Position numbers and translations under genes: made by a program
NCBI GenBank assembly: GCA_036501845.1
Contig: DASXZO010000014.1
Location: 12,269 to 76,268 of the forward strand
Reading direction: 5' to 3'
DNA from: JBBREP01 sp036501845
GTDB taxonomy: Bacteria > Actinomycetota > Acidimicrobiia > IMCC26256 > PALSA-610
DNA: 64,000 nucleotides
Part shown: positions 16,922 to 24,691 of the stretch, piece after piece
How positions within the stretch are numbered: the stretch's first letter is position 1
Layout of the letters: each line of letters starts with the position of its first letter
Notes under the pieces: model-generated
What the model was told of the DNA's origin: nothing
Databases searched by the model: none
Seen by the model: only the letters and a program-made list of their open reading frames with translations

Positions 16922-17887
16922 CTATCCGGTGACGATGCTCGCTTCGCCCGGGTGGTTGCCGTCACGCATCAGCCGTGTGCTGGCGCTCTGGTCGCCGAGC
17001 AACGTGAGATCGAAGAAGTCGATCGATGTCGCGATCGCCGTCTGGTCGTGAGGTGACGGTTCGTCCTCGTAGGCCTCGGGATGAATGCCGAGGTGGTAGG
17101 TGATGAACCACTTTGGCGAGGCGCTGGCCGCGAAGGCCTTTCGAGCGACCGAGTAGGGCGCGGCGATATCGGTATCGATGTGCGCGAACAGCACCGGGAT
17201 CGAGTTCTGGCCGAACGGCTTGGAGAAGGGCAGGCGCACTCCGTCGAAGATCGCGGCCGCGCGCAGGCGCGGATCACGACAGCACGGGTCGTACACGAGC
17301 CCATAGGTGGTGGCGCCGCCGAGCGAAAGACCCGCGGCCGCGATACGCGTCGCGTCGATCTTCGATCGCAGCGGTCCGTCGAGGAGCTGCGTCAGCACAA
17401 AGCTGATGTCGGCGGGCTGGTTCACATAGTCGGTGACGATGTCGTACGGCTTCCCGCGCGTGCTCGTGAGCGGGAACTGCGGTGCGGCCACGAAGTAACC
17501 GGCCGCCGCCCACGCCCGGAACAGTTGCGTGAACTTGGCCGGCGCACCCTTGTAACCGTGCGAGAACATGATGAGAGGCCGCGGCGTCGCAGCGGTCGGG
17601 ATGTAGAGATCGGTCGGCAGCGTCCGCCGCGGCGAATACGCAGCGTTCCCTGGCGTTGCCGTCGGTCGCGACGTGTCGACGAATGTCTGGTGACGCACGA
17701 CGAACGCGAACGGCCGACCCGCTGTCGTTGGCGCAGGCATCGTCGAAGTCGAGGTCGACTTCGGCGCGACTGGCGCGACAGGAGCGGCCGACCGAGTCGA
17801 CGACGACGAACACGCGACGGCGCACGTCATGGCGAGGCCCACGGCAATGCCTGCTCGCGCCGCGCCCGAGCGCGCCGAACGTTTCAT
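16922..17887 (-). CDS. secreted alpha/beta-hydrolase lipoprotein
   Basis: A 321-residue alpha/beta hydrolase with a signal peptide (hydrophobic core around AGIAVGLAMTCAVAC, lipobox-like end) and a Ser/Thr/Pro linker. The nucleophile elbow is GLSLGGATT; FSHGYKG supplies the oxyanion-hole strand, and HPEAYEDEP may hold the catalytic His region. It resembles PAF-acetylhydrolase/chlorophyllase-type lipases that work outside the cell. ATG 17887 has GGGGGAG just ahead; a start 15 nt further upstream is possible. It converges on the glucose-dehydrogenase-like gene with a 14-bp gap. Confidence 0.82.
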   Translation of the reverse strand: MKRSARSGAARAGIAVGLAMTCAVACSSSSTRSAAPVAPVAPKSTSTSTMPAPTTAGRPFAFVVRHQTFVDTSRPTATPGNAAYSPRRTLPTDLYIPTAATPRPLIMFSHGYKGAPAKFTQLFRAWAAAGYFVAAPQFPLTSTRGKPYDIVTDYVNQPADISFVLTQLLDGPLRSKIDATRIAAAGLSLGGATTYGLVYDPCCRDPRLRAAAIFDGVRLPFSKPFGQNSIPVLFAHIDTDIAAPYSVARKAFAASASPKWFITYHLGIHPEAYEDEPSPHDQTAIATSIDFFDLTLLGDQSASTRLMRDGNHPGEASIVTG

Positions 17888-17985
17888 GCTCCCCCGCATC
17901 AACGCCCGACCTTAGATGAGTATGGACGCTCGGTGTTGTGGCCCTCGCCACGGCGAGCGCCACCTTGACCTGGTCGAGAGCGCAC

Positions 17986-18660
17986 TCACCGTTGTGTGAC
18001 TGCGCAGCACGTCTCGGTCTTGCCACTGCGATCCCAGGTGGTGGTAATGAAGTCGACGGGCAATGGGCCAGAGTTGAGCAACGCGGCGGTCATCGCAGCC
18101 TCGCTGAACGTGTAGTGGCCGCGAATGTCGACGGTAACTTCACGAGGCGGACAGCTGTTCCGAGCGCAGATCGTCGCTGGCGCGAGAACGAAATCGTCCA
18201 TCACGGCAACCGCCTTCGCCGCCGCTGCGGGTGGCACCTCGCCGCGATAGGCCACACGCACCAGCCATTCGCTACTGCCATCTCGAGCAACGGCAGCATG
18301 CACGAAGGCCGAACGAGGAAACAGCGAGGCGCCCAGTCGGTCGCACTTCACGCCGCTTGTTGCGTCGGCGTACCAGGGAGAGTTCGCCGGGTGTCCGCAG
18401 AAGATCTGCGCACCGCACACATCTGGCCGTCCGGCTTGGGACAGCGCGGTGGTGGCGAGCAGGGGCCGGAGCTCCAACTGGCTCTCGGACGCAAGCATGT
18501 CCCAGTTCGCTGGTCCTCGCACCGTACCGAGCACGTCGCAGGTATGCCGGCACGCTTTCGATATTGGCGGCGACCTCGCCCGCTTGGCGGCGTGACGCAC
18601 GTGGAAGATAGCGAAGGGCAGCGACCGGTAGCGACGGCGCGACCGTCGCAAGCGCGACAA
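17986..18660 (-). CDS. hypothetical secreted-type protein, probably frame-disrupted at its N-terminus
   Basis: The minus-strand frame gives a credible protein from about residue 45 on (GPANWDMLASESQLELRPLL, several cysteines, HYTFSEAAMTAALLNSG), but its first 40 residues are an Arg-rich run that looks out of frame. In the neighbouring minus frame a GTG at 18682 reads VNRHLVTLVALATVAPSLPV, a good signal peptide, before becoming implausible. Joining the two by a one-base shift near 18560-18620 would give a normal exported protein. It may be a pseudogene or a sequencing error. No family recognised. Confidence 0.4.
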   Translation of the reverse strand: MSRLRRSRRRYRSLPFAIFHVRHAAKRARSPPISKACRHTCDVLGTVRGPANWDMLASESQLELRPLLATTALSQAGRPDVCGAQIFCGHPANSPWYADATSGVKCDRLGASLFPRSAFVHAAVARDGSSEWLVRVAYRGEVPPAAAAKAVAVMDDFVLAPATICARNSCPPREVTVDIRGHYTFSEAAMTAALLNSGPLPVDFITTTWDRSGKTETCCAVTQR

Positions 18661-18670
18661 GAGTCACGAG

Positions 18671-19228
18671 ATGGCGATTCACCTCCGCCCGGCCGACCGC
18701 ACAGCCCTCACGACCACGCTGGAGAGCTGCCGTGACGCACCGCTGACCTATGGGCCGGTCGGGAGTTCGCTGGGAGAGCACACGCCAAAGGGTCTGCACC
18801 GACGCGTTTGGAGTGTCTGTCTCGACAGCGGTGCCTTCGATCGAGCCGCCGACAGCATCTTGACGTGGGCCGTGCACCGCGGTTCCGGCCTCAGCGTCGC
18901 GACCGACGGCCCGATGCAGGTCGGTACCAATGTCGTGATGAACGCTCCGTTGCCGCTGGGCTTCGTGGACATCACGTGCCGAATCGTCGTCGTCATCGAC
19001 GAACCCGATCGCCGTGGATTCGCCTACGGCACGCTTCCGGTGCACCCCGAGACCGGAGAGGAAGTGTTCCTCGCCGTTCGTGATGATGAGGGTGTGCGCT
19101 TCGACGTGCGGGCGGTGTCCGCACCGCGGCACCCTCTGGCGCGGCTTGCGCCACCGCTCGCGGATCGATTGCAGCACACCGCCGTCCGTCGGTATCTGAC
19201 CACGATGACGAAGCTCACCGAGGTGTGA
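18671..19228 (+). CDS. DUF1990 family protein
   Basis: A 185-residue DUF1990 protein. Characteristic parts are LTYGPVGSSLGEHTPKGLH near the start, then FDRAADSILTWAVHRGSGL, VGTNVVMNAPLPLGFVDITC and FAYGTLPVHPETGEEVF, which is the conserved core. Many actinobacteria carry it, and no activity has been assigned. The fold is expected to be SRPBCC-like. It diverges from the disrupted secreted gene, with their 5' ends touching, and ends at a strong hairpin. Confidence 0.85.
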   Translation: MAIHLRPADRTALTTTLESCRDAPLTYGPVGSSLGEHTPKGLHRRVWSVCLDSGAFDRAADSILTWAVHRGSGLSVATDGPMQVGTNVVMNAPLPLGFVDITCRIVVVIDEPDRRGFAYGTLPVHPETGEEVFLAVRDDEGVRFDVRAVSAPRHPLARLAPPLADRLQHTAVRRYLTTMTKLTEV

Positions 19229-19233
19229 GCCCA

Positions 19234-19265
19234 CCGGCGCGCGCTGTCGCGGCAGCGCGCGCCGG
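19234..19265. terminator. perfect 13-bp stem terminator
   Basis: CCGGCGCGCGCTG (19234-19246) pairs perfectly with 19253-19265 across a 6-nt loop. It lies between the DUF1990 stop and the convergent amidohydrolase stop, so it probably serves both transcripts. No U-tract follows, as is usual in GC-rich actinobacteria. Confidence 0.75.
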
Positions 19266-19295
19266 CACGAATCTGGCGTGGCTACTGAATGGCGG

Positions 19296-20456
19296 TCAGA
19301 TGCCCCAGATGCGCGCGGCGTTGCCACCCGCGATGAGCTCGCGTTCTTCCTCGGTGCAGCTGCCCATCATCTCGTCGACGACCTTGCGTGAGTAGGGCCA
19401 GTCGTTGCCGTGGTGCGGGTAGTCGCTCGACCACATGATGTTCTCGACGCCGGCACGGTGGCGCAGCTCGATACCGGAGCGGTCGACGATGAAGCTCGCG
19501 GCGTTGTTGCGATACCAGTAGAACGACGGCGGGTTCGTGATCGGCAGATCGCCCCACACGCGGTTGCGCCACCAGCGGTCGTCGACGCATTCGAGGAAGT
19601 GCGGGATCCAGCCCACACCGGTCTCGATCCAACACACTTTGAGTTCGGGGAAGCGCTCGAACACGCCGGTGAAGATCATGCTCGTCATCGCGCCGGTGGC
19701 CATCGAGAACACGTGGCTCATGCCACCGATGGCCTTGGCGCGTGTCGCCTCGTTGTCGAAGCGATAGAGCTGGTTGCCCTGCGTCGCCGCCGCCTTGCGC
19801 CCCGCCATGCGCTGGTTCCTCGAAATGATGTTGATGTGGATCGACACGGGCAGGCCCGCGTCGGCGCACGCGGCCCAGAACGGGTCGTCGTCGCGCGAGA
19901 GCGACTCGCCGCCCGCGGGCCAGTTCGAGATCAACACGCCCTTGGCGCCGCGAGCGGCGGCGCTCTTCACGCCGGCGACCGCATGGTCGATGCCCGTCGA
20001 CGGCATCTGCGCCACACCGATGAGGCGCGCACGATCAGGCGCGCAGAACTCGTCGAACAAGAAGTTGTTGTAGGCCTCCACACCGGCGAGCACGAAGTCG
20101 GCGTCGTCGTCACCGAGGAAGTGGCTCATCGTGCGCTGCGGCGGGAACAGCACTTCGGCGCGCACGCCGTCGAGGTCCATGTCGGCGAGGCGCGCGGCAC
20201 CGTCGTAGCAACCCTTACGCGCCTGTTCGTAGGTGACACCGAACCAGCGGAACTGGTCGTAGGGCATGCCGGGAGTGGCGGTGAGACCGATCGGATCGGG
20301 ATCGCCGCCCACCGCGGTGAGCCACGCGTCGCCGCCCTCGTGATCCTTCACGAGCTTCGGCGCCTTCTCCATCCACTTCGACGCGAGGTGGTTCTTCCAG
20401 ATGTCGGGCGGCTCGAGGAGGTGGCAGTCGGCATCGACGAGCTGATGATTGGCCAT
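19296..20456 (-). CDS. amidohydrolase-2 family metal-dependent hydrolase/decarboxylase
   Basis: A 386-residue TIM-barrel amidohydrolase of the ACMSD-like group. Metal ligands are visible as D9-x-H11 (VDADCHLLEPP), the central VSIHIN histidine, and WSSDYPH near residue 350. The body includes FPELKVCWIETGVGWIPHFLE, typical of family members found in steroid- and aromatic-degrading actinobacteria. Hydrolysis or decarboxylation of a carboxylated intermediate is likely, substrate unknown. It diverges from the two-domain CaiB gene, and the shared 76-bp region contains a perfect palindrome CCGGTG-GCAA-CACCGG (20473-20488) as well as the TGAC-type operator. Confidence 0.85.
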   Translation of the reverse strand: MANHQLVDADCHLLEPPDIWKNHLASKWMEKAPKLVKDHEGGDAWLTAVGGDPDPIGLTATPGMPYDQFRWFGVTYEQARKGCYDGAARLADMDLDGVRAEVLFPPQRTMSHFLGDDDADFVLAGVEAYNNFLFDEFCAPDRARLIGVAQMPSTGIDHAVAGVKSAAARGAKGVLISNWPAGGESLSRDDDPFWAACADAGLPVSIHINIISRNQRMAGRKAAATQGNQLYRFDNEATRAKAIGGMSHVFSMATGAMTSMIFTGVFERFPELKVCWIETGVGWIPHFLECVDDRWWRNRVWGDLPITNPPSFYWYRNNAASFIVDRSGIELRHRAGVENIMWSSDYPHHGNDWPYSRKVVDEMMGSCTEEERELIAGGNAARIWGI

Positions 20457-20493
20457 GACGCTCCCGTCCAGACCGGTGGCAACACCGGCTTCC

Positions 20494-20514
20494 TACACTG
20501 ACACGAACGTCAGT
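20494..20514 (+). promoter_or_regulatory. -10 box overlapped by an 18-bp operator (copy 1)
   Basis: TACACT (20494-20499) is a -10 hexamer of the TANNNT type. The near-perfect dyad ACTGAC-N6-GTCAGT (20497-20514) overlaps its 3' half. A repressor bound here would cover the -10 box and start point of the CaiB gene. The same composite, with 17 of 21 bases shared, recurs at 47438-47458. Confidence 0.65.
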
Positions 20515-20532
20515 ATTTCACAGGGAGGGTCG

Positions 20533-22821
20533 ATGGCGTCAGGCCGCGTAGGGCTGGACGGCTTGTCGGGGATCCACGTCGTCGAGCTCGGTGGCGAGGC
20601 TGCTGCGCGCGCTGGTCGCGTGCTCGCCGACCTCGGCACACGGGTGACGCGGGTGTCGCCTGCTGGGCGGCCCGACGTGCTGGCGGCCCGACACTCCGCG
20701 TGGATCGCGTGGACGCACGGCAAGGAGCTCGTGACGCTCGACGATGACGGCGCTGCGGCATTGGCGCGCGACGCCGACGTGGTGCTCGACACGCCGGGCG
20801 AGCCCGACACGATCGTGCTCGATCCGTCGGTGGCGCCAAAAGCATCCTGGGTGCGCATCACACCGTTCGGGCTCGACGGGCCGCGCTCGCGCTGGCGCGC
20901 CACCGACCTCGGCGTGATGGCCGCGAGCGGCAACATGTACCCCACTGGTGATCCCGACCGCGCGCCGGTGCGAGCAGTGGAGCCCACAAGTCTCGGACAC
21001 GTCGCGGGCGAGGCCGCTTATGCCGCGCTCACCGCGATCGCGAGCGGCCGGCCACAGATCGTGGACGTGTCGATGCAGGAATGCGTGACGATCGCCAACA
21101 TGGGTGGCGCGGGCCGCTTCTTCCGGTCGGGCGTGCGCGGGCGGCGCATCGGCGCTCGCATCGGCCCGACGCGCGAGATCTGGCCCACGTCGGACGGCTT
21201 CGTGAGCTTCGGCATCCGCGGCGGCGCATCGCGCGCACCTTCGATGCGCACGATCGCTAAGCTCGTGCGCGACGCGGGCATCGACGAGCCGCTCCTCGAC
21301 CAGGACTGGGCGGCGTGGGCGCCCGAGCACGCGCCCCAGGAGGAGCTCGACCGCATCGAGGCCGCAATCGGTGGCTATTTCACGACGCGAACGATGAGCG
21401 AGCTCTTCGAGACCGCCGTTGCAACGAACTTGATGCTCGCGCCGGCGAACACGCCGCGCGAGTTGCTGCAGTGGTCGCAGCTCGAGGCGCGCGACTACTT
21501 CGGCACCACCGGCGAGGCCGGCCAAGTGGGCGGTCTCCCCCGCTCCACGGTGATTGTGCGCACGCGCGAGAGCGGCCAGCGCAATGCTCCATCGCGGGTG
21601 GCGCAGCCCACATCGCCGTGGGAGGGAACGCACATTCTCGAGTTCGGTGCCGGTGCCGCCGGGCCGATCGCGAACCGATACTTCGTGGAGCAGGGCGCCA
21701 CCGTGCTGCGCGTCGAGAGCCGCACGCGGCCCGACTTTCTGCGCGCCATGGCCGTGAGCGCGCGCAGTCCGCATGGCGTCGAGGGCTCCGATCTGTACGA
21801 CGCGTTGAACTGCGCCAAGCGCGACGTCACCTTCAACCTCAAGCACCCTGAGGCCGTCGCGCTCGTGAAGCGCCTCGTGGTCGAGTGGGCCGACGCGGTG
21901 GCCGAGAACTTCGCGCCGCGCGCCATGGCGAGCTTCGGCCTCGACTACGAGTCGCTCGCAGCCGTTGCGCCCGGGCTCGTGATGATCAGCGCGTGCTTGA
22001 ACGGTCAGACCGGGCCGCACAAGGACTACCCGGGCTTTGGTGGGCAGGGTTCGGCCCTGTCGGGGTGGAACTGGATCACCGGTTGGGCCGACGCCGAGCC
22101 GCTCGGACCGTTCGGCACCATCACCGACTCGCTCGCGCCGCGCTATGTGGCGGCCGCGCTCGCCGCCGGGCTTTTGCACCACCGCGCGACGGGCGAGGGC
22201 GTGTACCTCGATGTGTCCCAGGTGGAATGCGGCGCCTACGCACTCTCGCCGTGGATCCTCGACTACGTGCTCGACGGCACGATCGGCACACGCGACGGCA
22301 GCCGCTCGCACACCGCGGCGCCGCACGGTGCGTTCCCGTGCGCGGCCGAGGGACCCGTCGAAGATCGGTGGGTGGCGATCGCATGCCACTCCGACGACGA
22401 CTGGCGCCGGCTCGCCGAGGTGATCGGCGTGAATGACGCGACGCTTGCCACGTTCGATGCCCGTCGTGCCCGCATCGACGAAGTGGAAGACCTTGTGGCC
22501 CGCTACACGCGTTCGCGCGAGCAGGCGACGGTCGCCGCCACACTCCAGGGGGCCGGTATCGAGGCGGTGCCGATCTCCGACTTCGGCGACGTGTTCACCG
22601 ACGAACAGCTCGCGCACCGTGGTCACTTCGTAACCCTCGACCATCCCGTGCTCGGACCCGGCGCGTACGAGCGCAGCGGCATGCGCTGTTCCGACGCGAC
22701 CGCGGGCTACGACCGTCCGGCGCCGATGCTCGGTCAGGACAACGACTGGGTGTTCCACGAGCTGCTCGACCTCGACGACACCGAGATCGAACGACTCCGA
22801 GCCGACGGCGCCCTCGACTAG
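20533..22821 (+). CDS. two-domain CaiB/BaiF (family III) CoA-transferase
   Basis: A 762-residue protein with two tandem family III CoA-transferase domains (about 1-370 and 375-760). Each starts with an IHVVELGGEAAARAGRVLAD- or HILEFGAGAAGPIANRYF-type strand-helix. The second keeps the NCAKRDVTFNLKHPEAV motif and TDSLAPRYVAAALAAGLLHH, containing the likely catalytic Asp; the first is shorter and lacks the N-x-x-K-R segment. It would move CoA between a carboxylic acid and a donor thioester. GGGAGGG precedes the ATG at 20533. Most relatives are about 400 residues and form interlocked dimers, so this fusion may be a one-chain version. Confidence 0.87.
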   Translation: MASGRVGLDGLSGIHVVELGGEAAARAGRVLADLGTRVTRVSPAGRPDVLAARHSAWIAWTHGKELVTLDDDGAAALARDADVVLDTPGEPDTIVLDPSVAPKASWVRITPFGLDGPRSRWRATDLGVMAASGNMYPTGDPDRAPVRAVEPTSLGHVAGEAAYAALTAIASGRPQIVDVSMQECVTIANMGGAGRFFRSGVRGRRIGARIGPTREIWPTSDGFVSFGIRGGASRAPSMRTIAKLVRDAGIDEPLLDQDWAAWAPEHAPQEELDRIEAAIGGYFTTRTMSELFETAVATNLMLAPANTPRELLQWSQLEARDYFGTTGEAGQVGGLPRSTVIVRTRESGQRNAPSRVAQPTSPWEGTHILEFGAGAAGPIANRYFVEQGATVLRVESRTRPDFLRAMAVSARSPHGVEGSDLYDALNCAKRDVTFNLKHPEAVALVKRLVVEWADAVAENFAPRAMASFGLDYESLAAVAPGLVMISACLNGQTGPHKDYPGFGGQGSALSGWNWITGWADAEPLGPFGTITDSLAPRYVAAALAAGLLHHRATGEGVYLDVSQVECGAYALSPWILDYVLDGTIGTRDGSRSHTAAPHGAFPCAAEGPVEDRWVAIACHSDDDWRRLAEVIGVNDATLATFDARRARIDEVEDLVARYTRSREQATVAATLQGAGIEAVPISDFGDVFTDEQLAHRGHFVTLDHPVLGPGAYERSGMRCSDATAGYDRPAPMLGQDNDWVFHELLDLDDTEIERLRADGALD

Positions 22822-22909
22822 AGCCCGACGCGGGGGTCGGTCGTCGCTGTGCGAGGATGAGCAGATCGGTGTTCGTTTCTTCGCGCGCCTGCTGATTCTC
22901 GCCGCGGGC

Positions 22910-23815
22910 GTGCTTCTCGGGCTGGTCACGCTGCTCACGCTCGATCGTGTGGCGATATGGCCGATCGACCTGCTGGCGAACTTCCGCGTCCAGCTGTTGG
23001 AGATCGCGCTGTTGCTCACCGCGATCGCGGCGCTGGTCCGGGCACGCATCGCCTTCGTGGTGTGCGTGATCGCAGCGATCGTGAACGGCGCCGTGGTGGT
23101 ACCAAGCTTCACCGGCTCGCAGCCCGCCGCGGCGCGCGGTGCGGCGACGCTCACGATGGGCCACCTCAACGCGCAGAGCGGCGCCATCAACGTGGCCGAG
23201 TTCCGCAGCTACCTGCGCGCCACGCACCCGCGCTTGTTCGTGATCCTCAATCCGGATCCGAGCACGGTGCGCGCGCTCGATTCCGACGCCGCGGGCTACA
23301 CCGTGATTCCCGTGAGCGTGGCGGGCAGCCAGTTCGCCTGGGCAGTGGTGCTCACGCGCGTACCGATCTTCGGCGTGCGGCATCCGCTGCAACCCGGCAT
23401 GCCGAACGCCGCGGTGGAAGCGATTGTGGAGCTCGGCACCACACAGATCGCCGTGCTCTTCCTGCACACCGAGTCGCCGTACACGCCGTCGCGCAACGAT
23501 CACCTCCACCGGGCGCTCGCGGCCGCAGCGCGCTGGTCACGCGCCGAACGCCTCCCTCACGTGGTGGAGGGTGATCTGAACACCACGCCGTGGTCGGCCG
23601 CGTTCGACACGCTGTTGCGGAACGGCCACCTCCACAACTCGCTCGTGGGGTTCGGCATCCAACCGTCGTTCCCGGCCGCGCACCCATTGCTCGCGATCCC
23701 GATCGACAACGCGCTGCTCAGCGAGCAGCTCACCGCAACGGCACGCGGCACCGGACCGAGCTTCGGATCCGAGCACCGCAGCCTCCACGTCACCATTGCC
23801 CTCCGGGCGTCCTGA
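22910..23815 (+). CDS. membrane-anchored endonuclease/exonuclease/phosphatase family protein
   Basis: About 300 residues: two or three N-terminal membrane helices (residues 1-65), then an EEP-fold domain. VVEGDLNTTPWSAAF holds the metal/catalytic D-x-N, PIDNALLS corresponds to the D-H/N strand, and the end has SEHRSLHVTI, matching the S-D/E-H-x-P/S motif. It faces outside the membrane and probably hydrolyses a phosphoester; such proteins are often loosely called nucleases. GTG 22910 is the first standard start, but the frame and a hydrophobic stretch continue upstream to a CTG at 22847, so the true start may be earlier. Confidence 0.75.
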   Translation: MLLGLVTLLTLDRVAIWPIDLLANFRVQLLEIALLLTAIAALVRARIAFVVCVIAAIVNGAVVVPSFTGSQPAAARGAATLTMGHLNAQSGAINVAEFRSYLRATHPRLFVILNPDPSTVRALDSDAAGYTVIPVSVAGSQFAWAVVLTRVPIFGVRHPLQPGMPNAAVEAIVELGTTQIAVLFLHTESPYTPSRNDHLHRALAAAARWSRAERLPHVVEGDLNTTPWSAAFDTLLRNGHLHNSLVGFGIQPSFPAAHPLLAIPIDNALLSEQLTATARGTGPSFGSEHRSLHVTIALRAS

Positions 23816-23836
23816 GACCCCGATTATCGGGGTCTC
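23814..23836. terminator. 10-bp stem terminator
   Basis: GAGACCCCGA (23814-23823) and TCGGGGTCTC (23827-23836) form a perfect stem with a 3-nt loop. It overlaps the stop codon of the EEP gene and separates it from the convergent SDR gene. Confidence 0.8.
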
Positions 23837-23860
23837 GCTACGCCCGGCGCGACGTCGGGC

Positions 23861-24667
23861 TCACACGCCGGCGTAGTAGCCGAGGATTGACGACATCATG
23901 GCGTCGTGGGGTTGGGACTTCCACGCCGCGACCATGCCGTCGGCCATGTCGTCGCACCCAACGCGTGTGAGTGGTGCGTCGGCGCTCTCGATCGTGTCGA
24001 CGATGCGCCGCGCGGCCTCTTCGGCCGGCGTGTACTGATCGAGGATCTGCTGGCGGGTCTTCCACATCGACTCGGCGAGCTGGCGGTACTCGTCGAAGCG
24101 GATCCCGGCCGCGGGCTGCTCCGACTTGCGCAGCATGTCGGTGATGATCGGCCCGGGCATCACGTCGACCACACGGATCCCGAAGCGCGCCACCTCCGCC
24201 GCGAGCGACTCGTTCATCGCGATCACGGCCGCCTTGCTCGCCCGGTAGATCGCCATGAACGGCACCGGCGCGAGCACCGACGACGACGTGACGTTGGCGA
24301 TCACACCACCGCCGTTCGCGCGCAGCGCGGGCACGGCTTGTTGGGTGACCCGTACGAGGCCGAACACATTGGTGTCGAACATGTAGCGCCAGTGCTCGTC
24401 GACGTCGCAGTGCTCGACGGGCAGATTCTCGGTCTCGACCCCCGCGTTGTTCACGAGCACGCGCAGGGTCGACGGGATCTCGATCGTCGACGGATCGGTG
24501 ACGTCGAGGCGGGCAACCCGCAATCGCTCACCCTCGATGTCGGCGCCGTCGGCCGGGTCGCGCATCGTGGCCACGGTGTCCCAGCCGCGCGCCGCGAGCT
24601 CGAGCGCGACCGCTCGCCCGATGCCGCGTGATGCACCAGTGACCAATGCCGTGCCGTCTCGCTCCAT
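23861..24667 (-). CDS. short-chain dehydrogenase/reductase
   Basis: A 268-residue classical SDR: TGASRGIGRA at residues 10-19, LVNNAG, an active-site Ser in NVTSSSV, and Y-R-A-S-K as the catalytic Tyr/Lys. The PGPIITDML segment and the long C-terminal part resemble 17-beta-hydroxysteroid-dehydrogenase-like members. ATG 24667 is set by TACGTT ending 7 nt upstream (24675-24680 on the plus strand), a leaderless promoter. It diverges from fadE30 with only 24 bp between starts, so the two promoters overlap. Confidence 0.87.
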   Translation of the reverse strand: MERDGTALVTGASRGIGRAVALELAARGWDTVATMRDPADGADIEGERLRVARLDVTDPSTIEIPSTLRVLVNNAGVETENLPVEHCDVDEHWRYMFDTNVFGLVRVTQQAVPALRANGGGVIANVTSSSVLAPVPFMAIYRASKAAVIAMNESLAAEVARFGIRVVDVMPGPIITDMLRKSEQPAAGIRFDEYRQLAESMWKTRQQILDQYTPAEEAARRIVDTIESADAPLTRVGCDDMADGMVAAWKSQPHDAMMSSILGYYAGV

Positions 24668-24691
24668 GGGCGTGAACGTAGAGGAAGTACC

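Noticed and set aside
20539..23190. Very long open frame antisense to the CaiB and EEP genes
   Set aside because: It lies opposite clear domain-bearing genes, its translation is rich in Arg/His/Ala without motifs, and such frames are common in GC-rich DNA.
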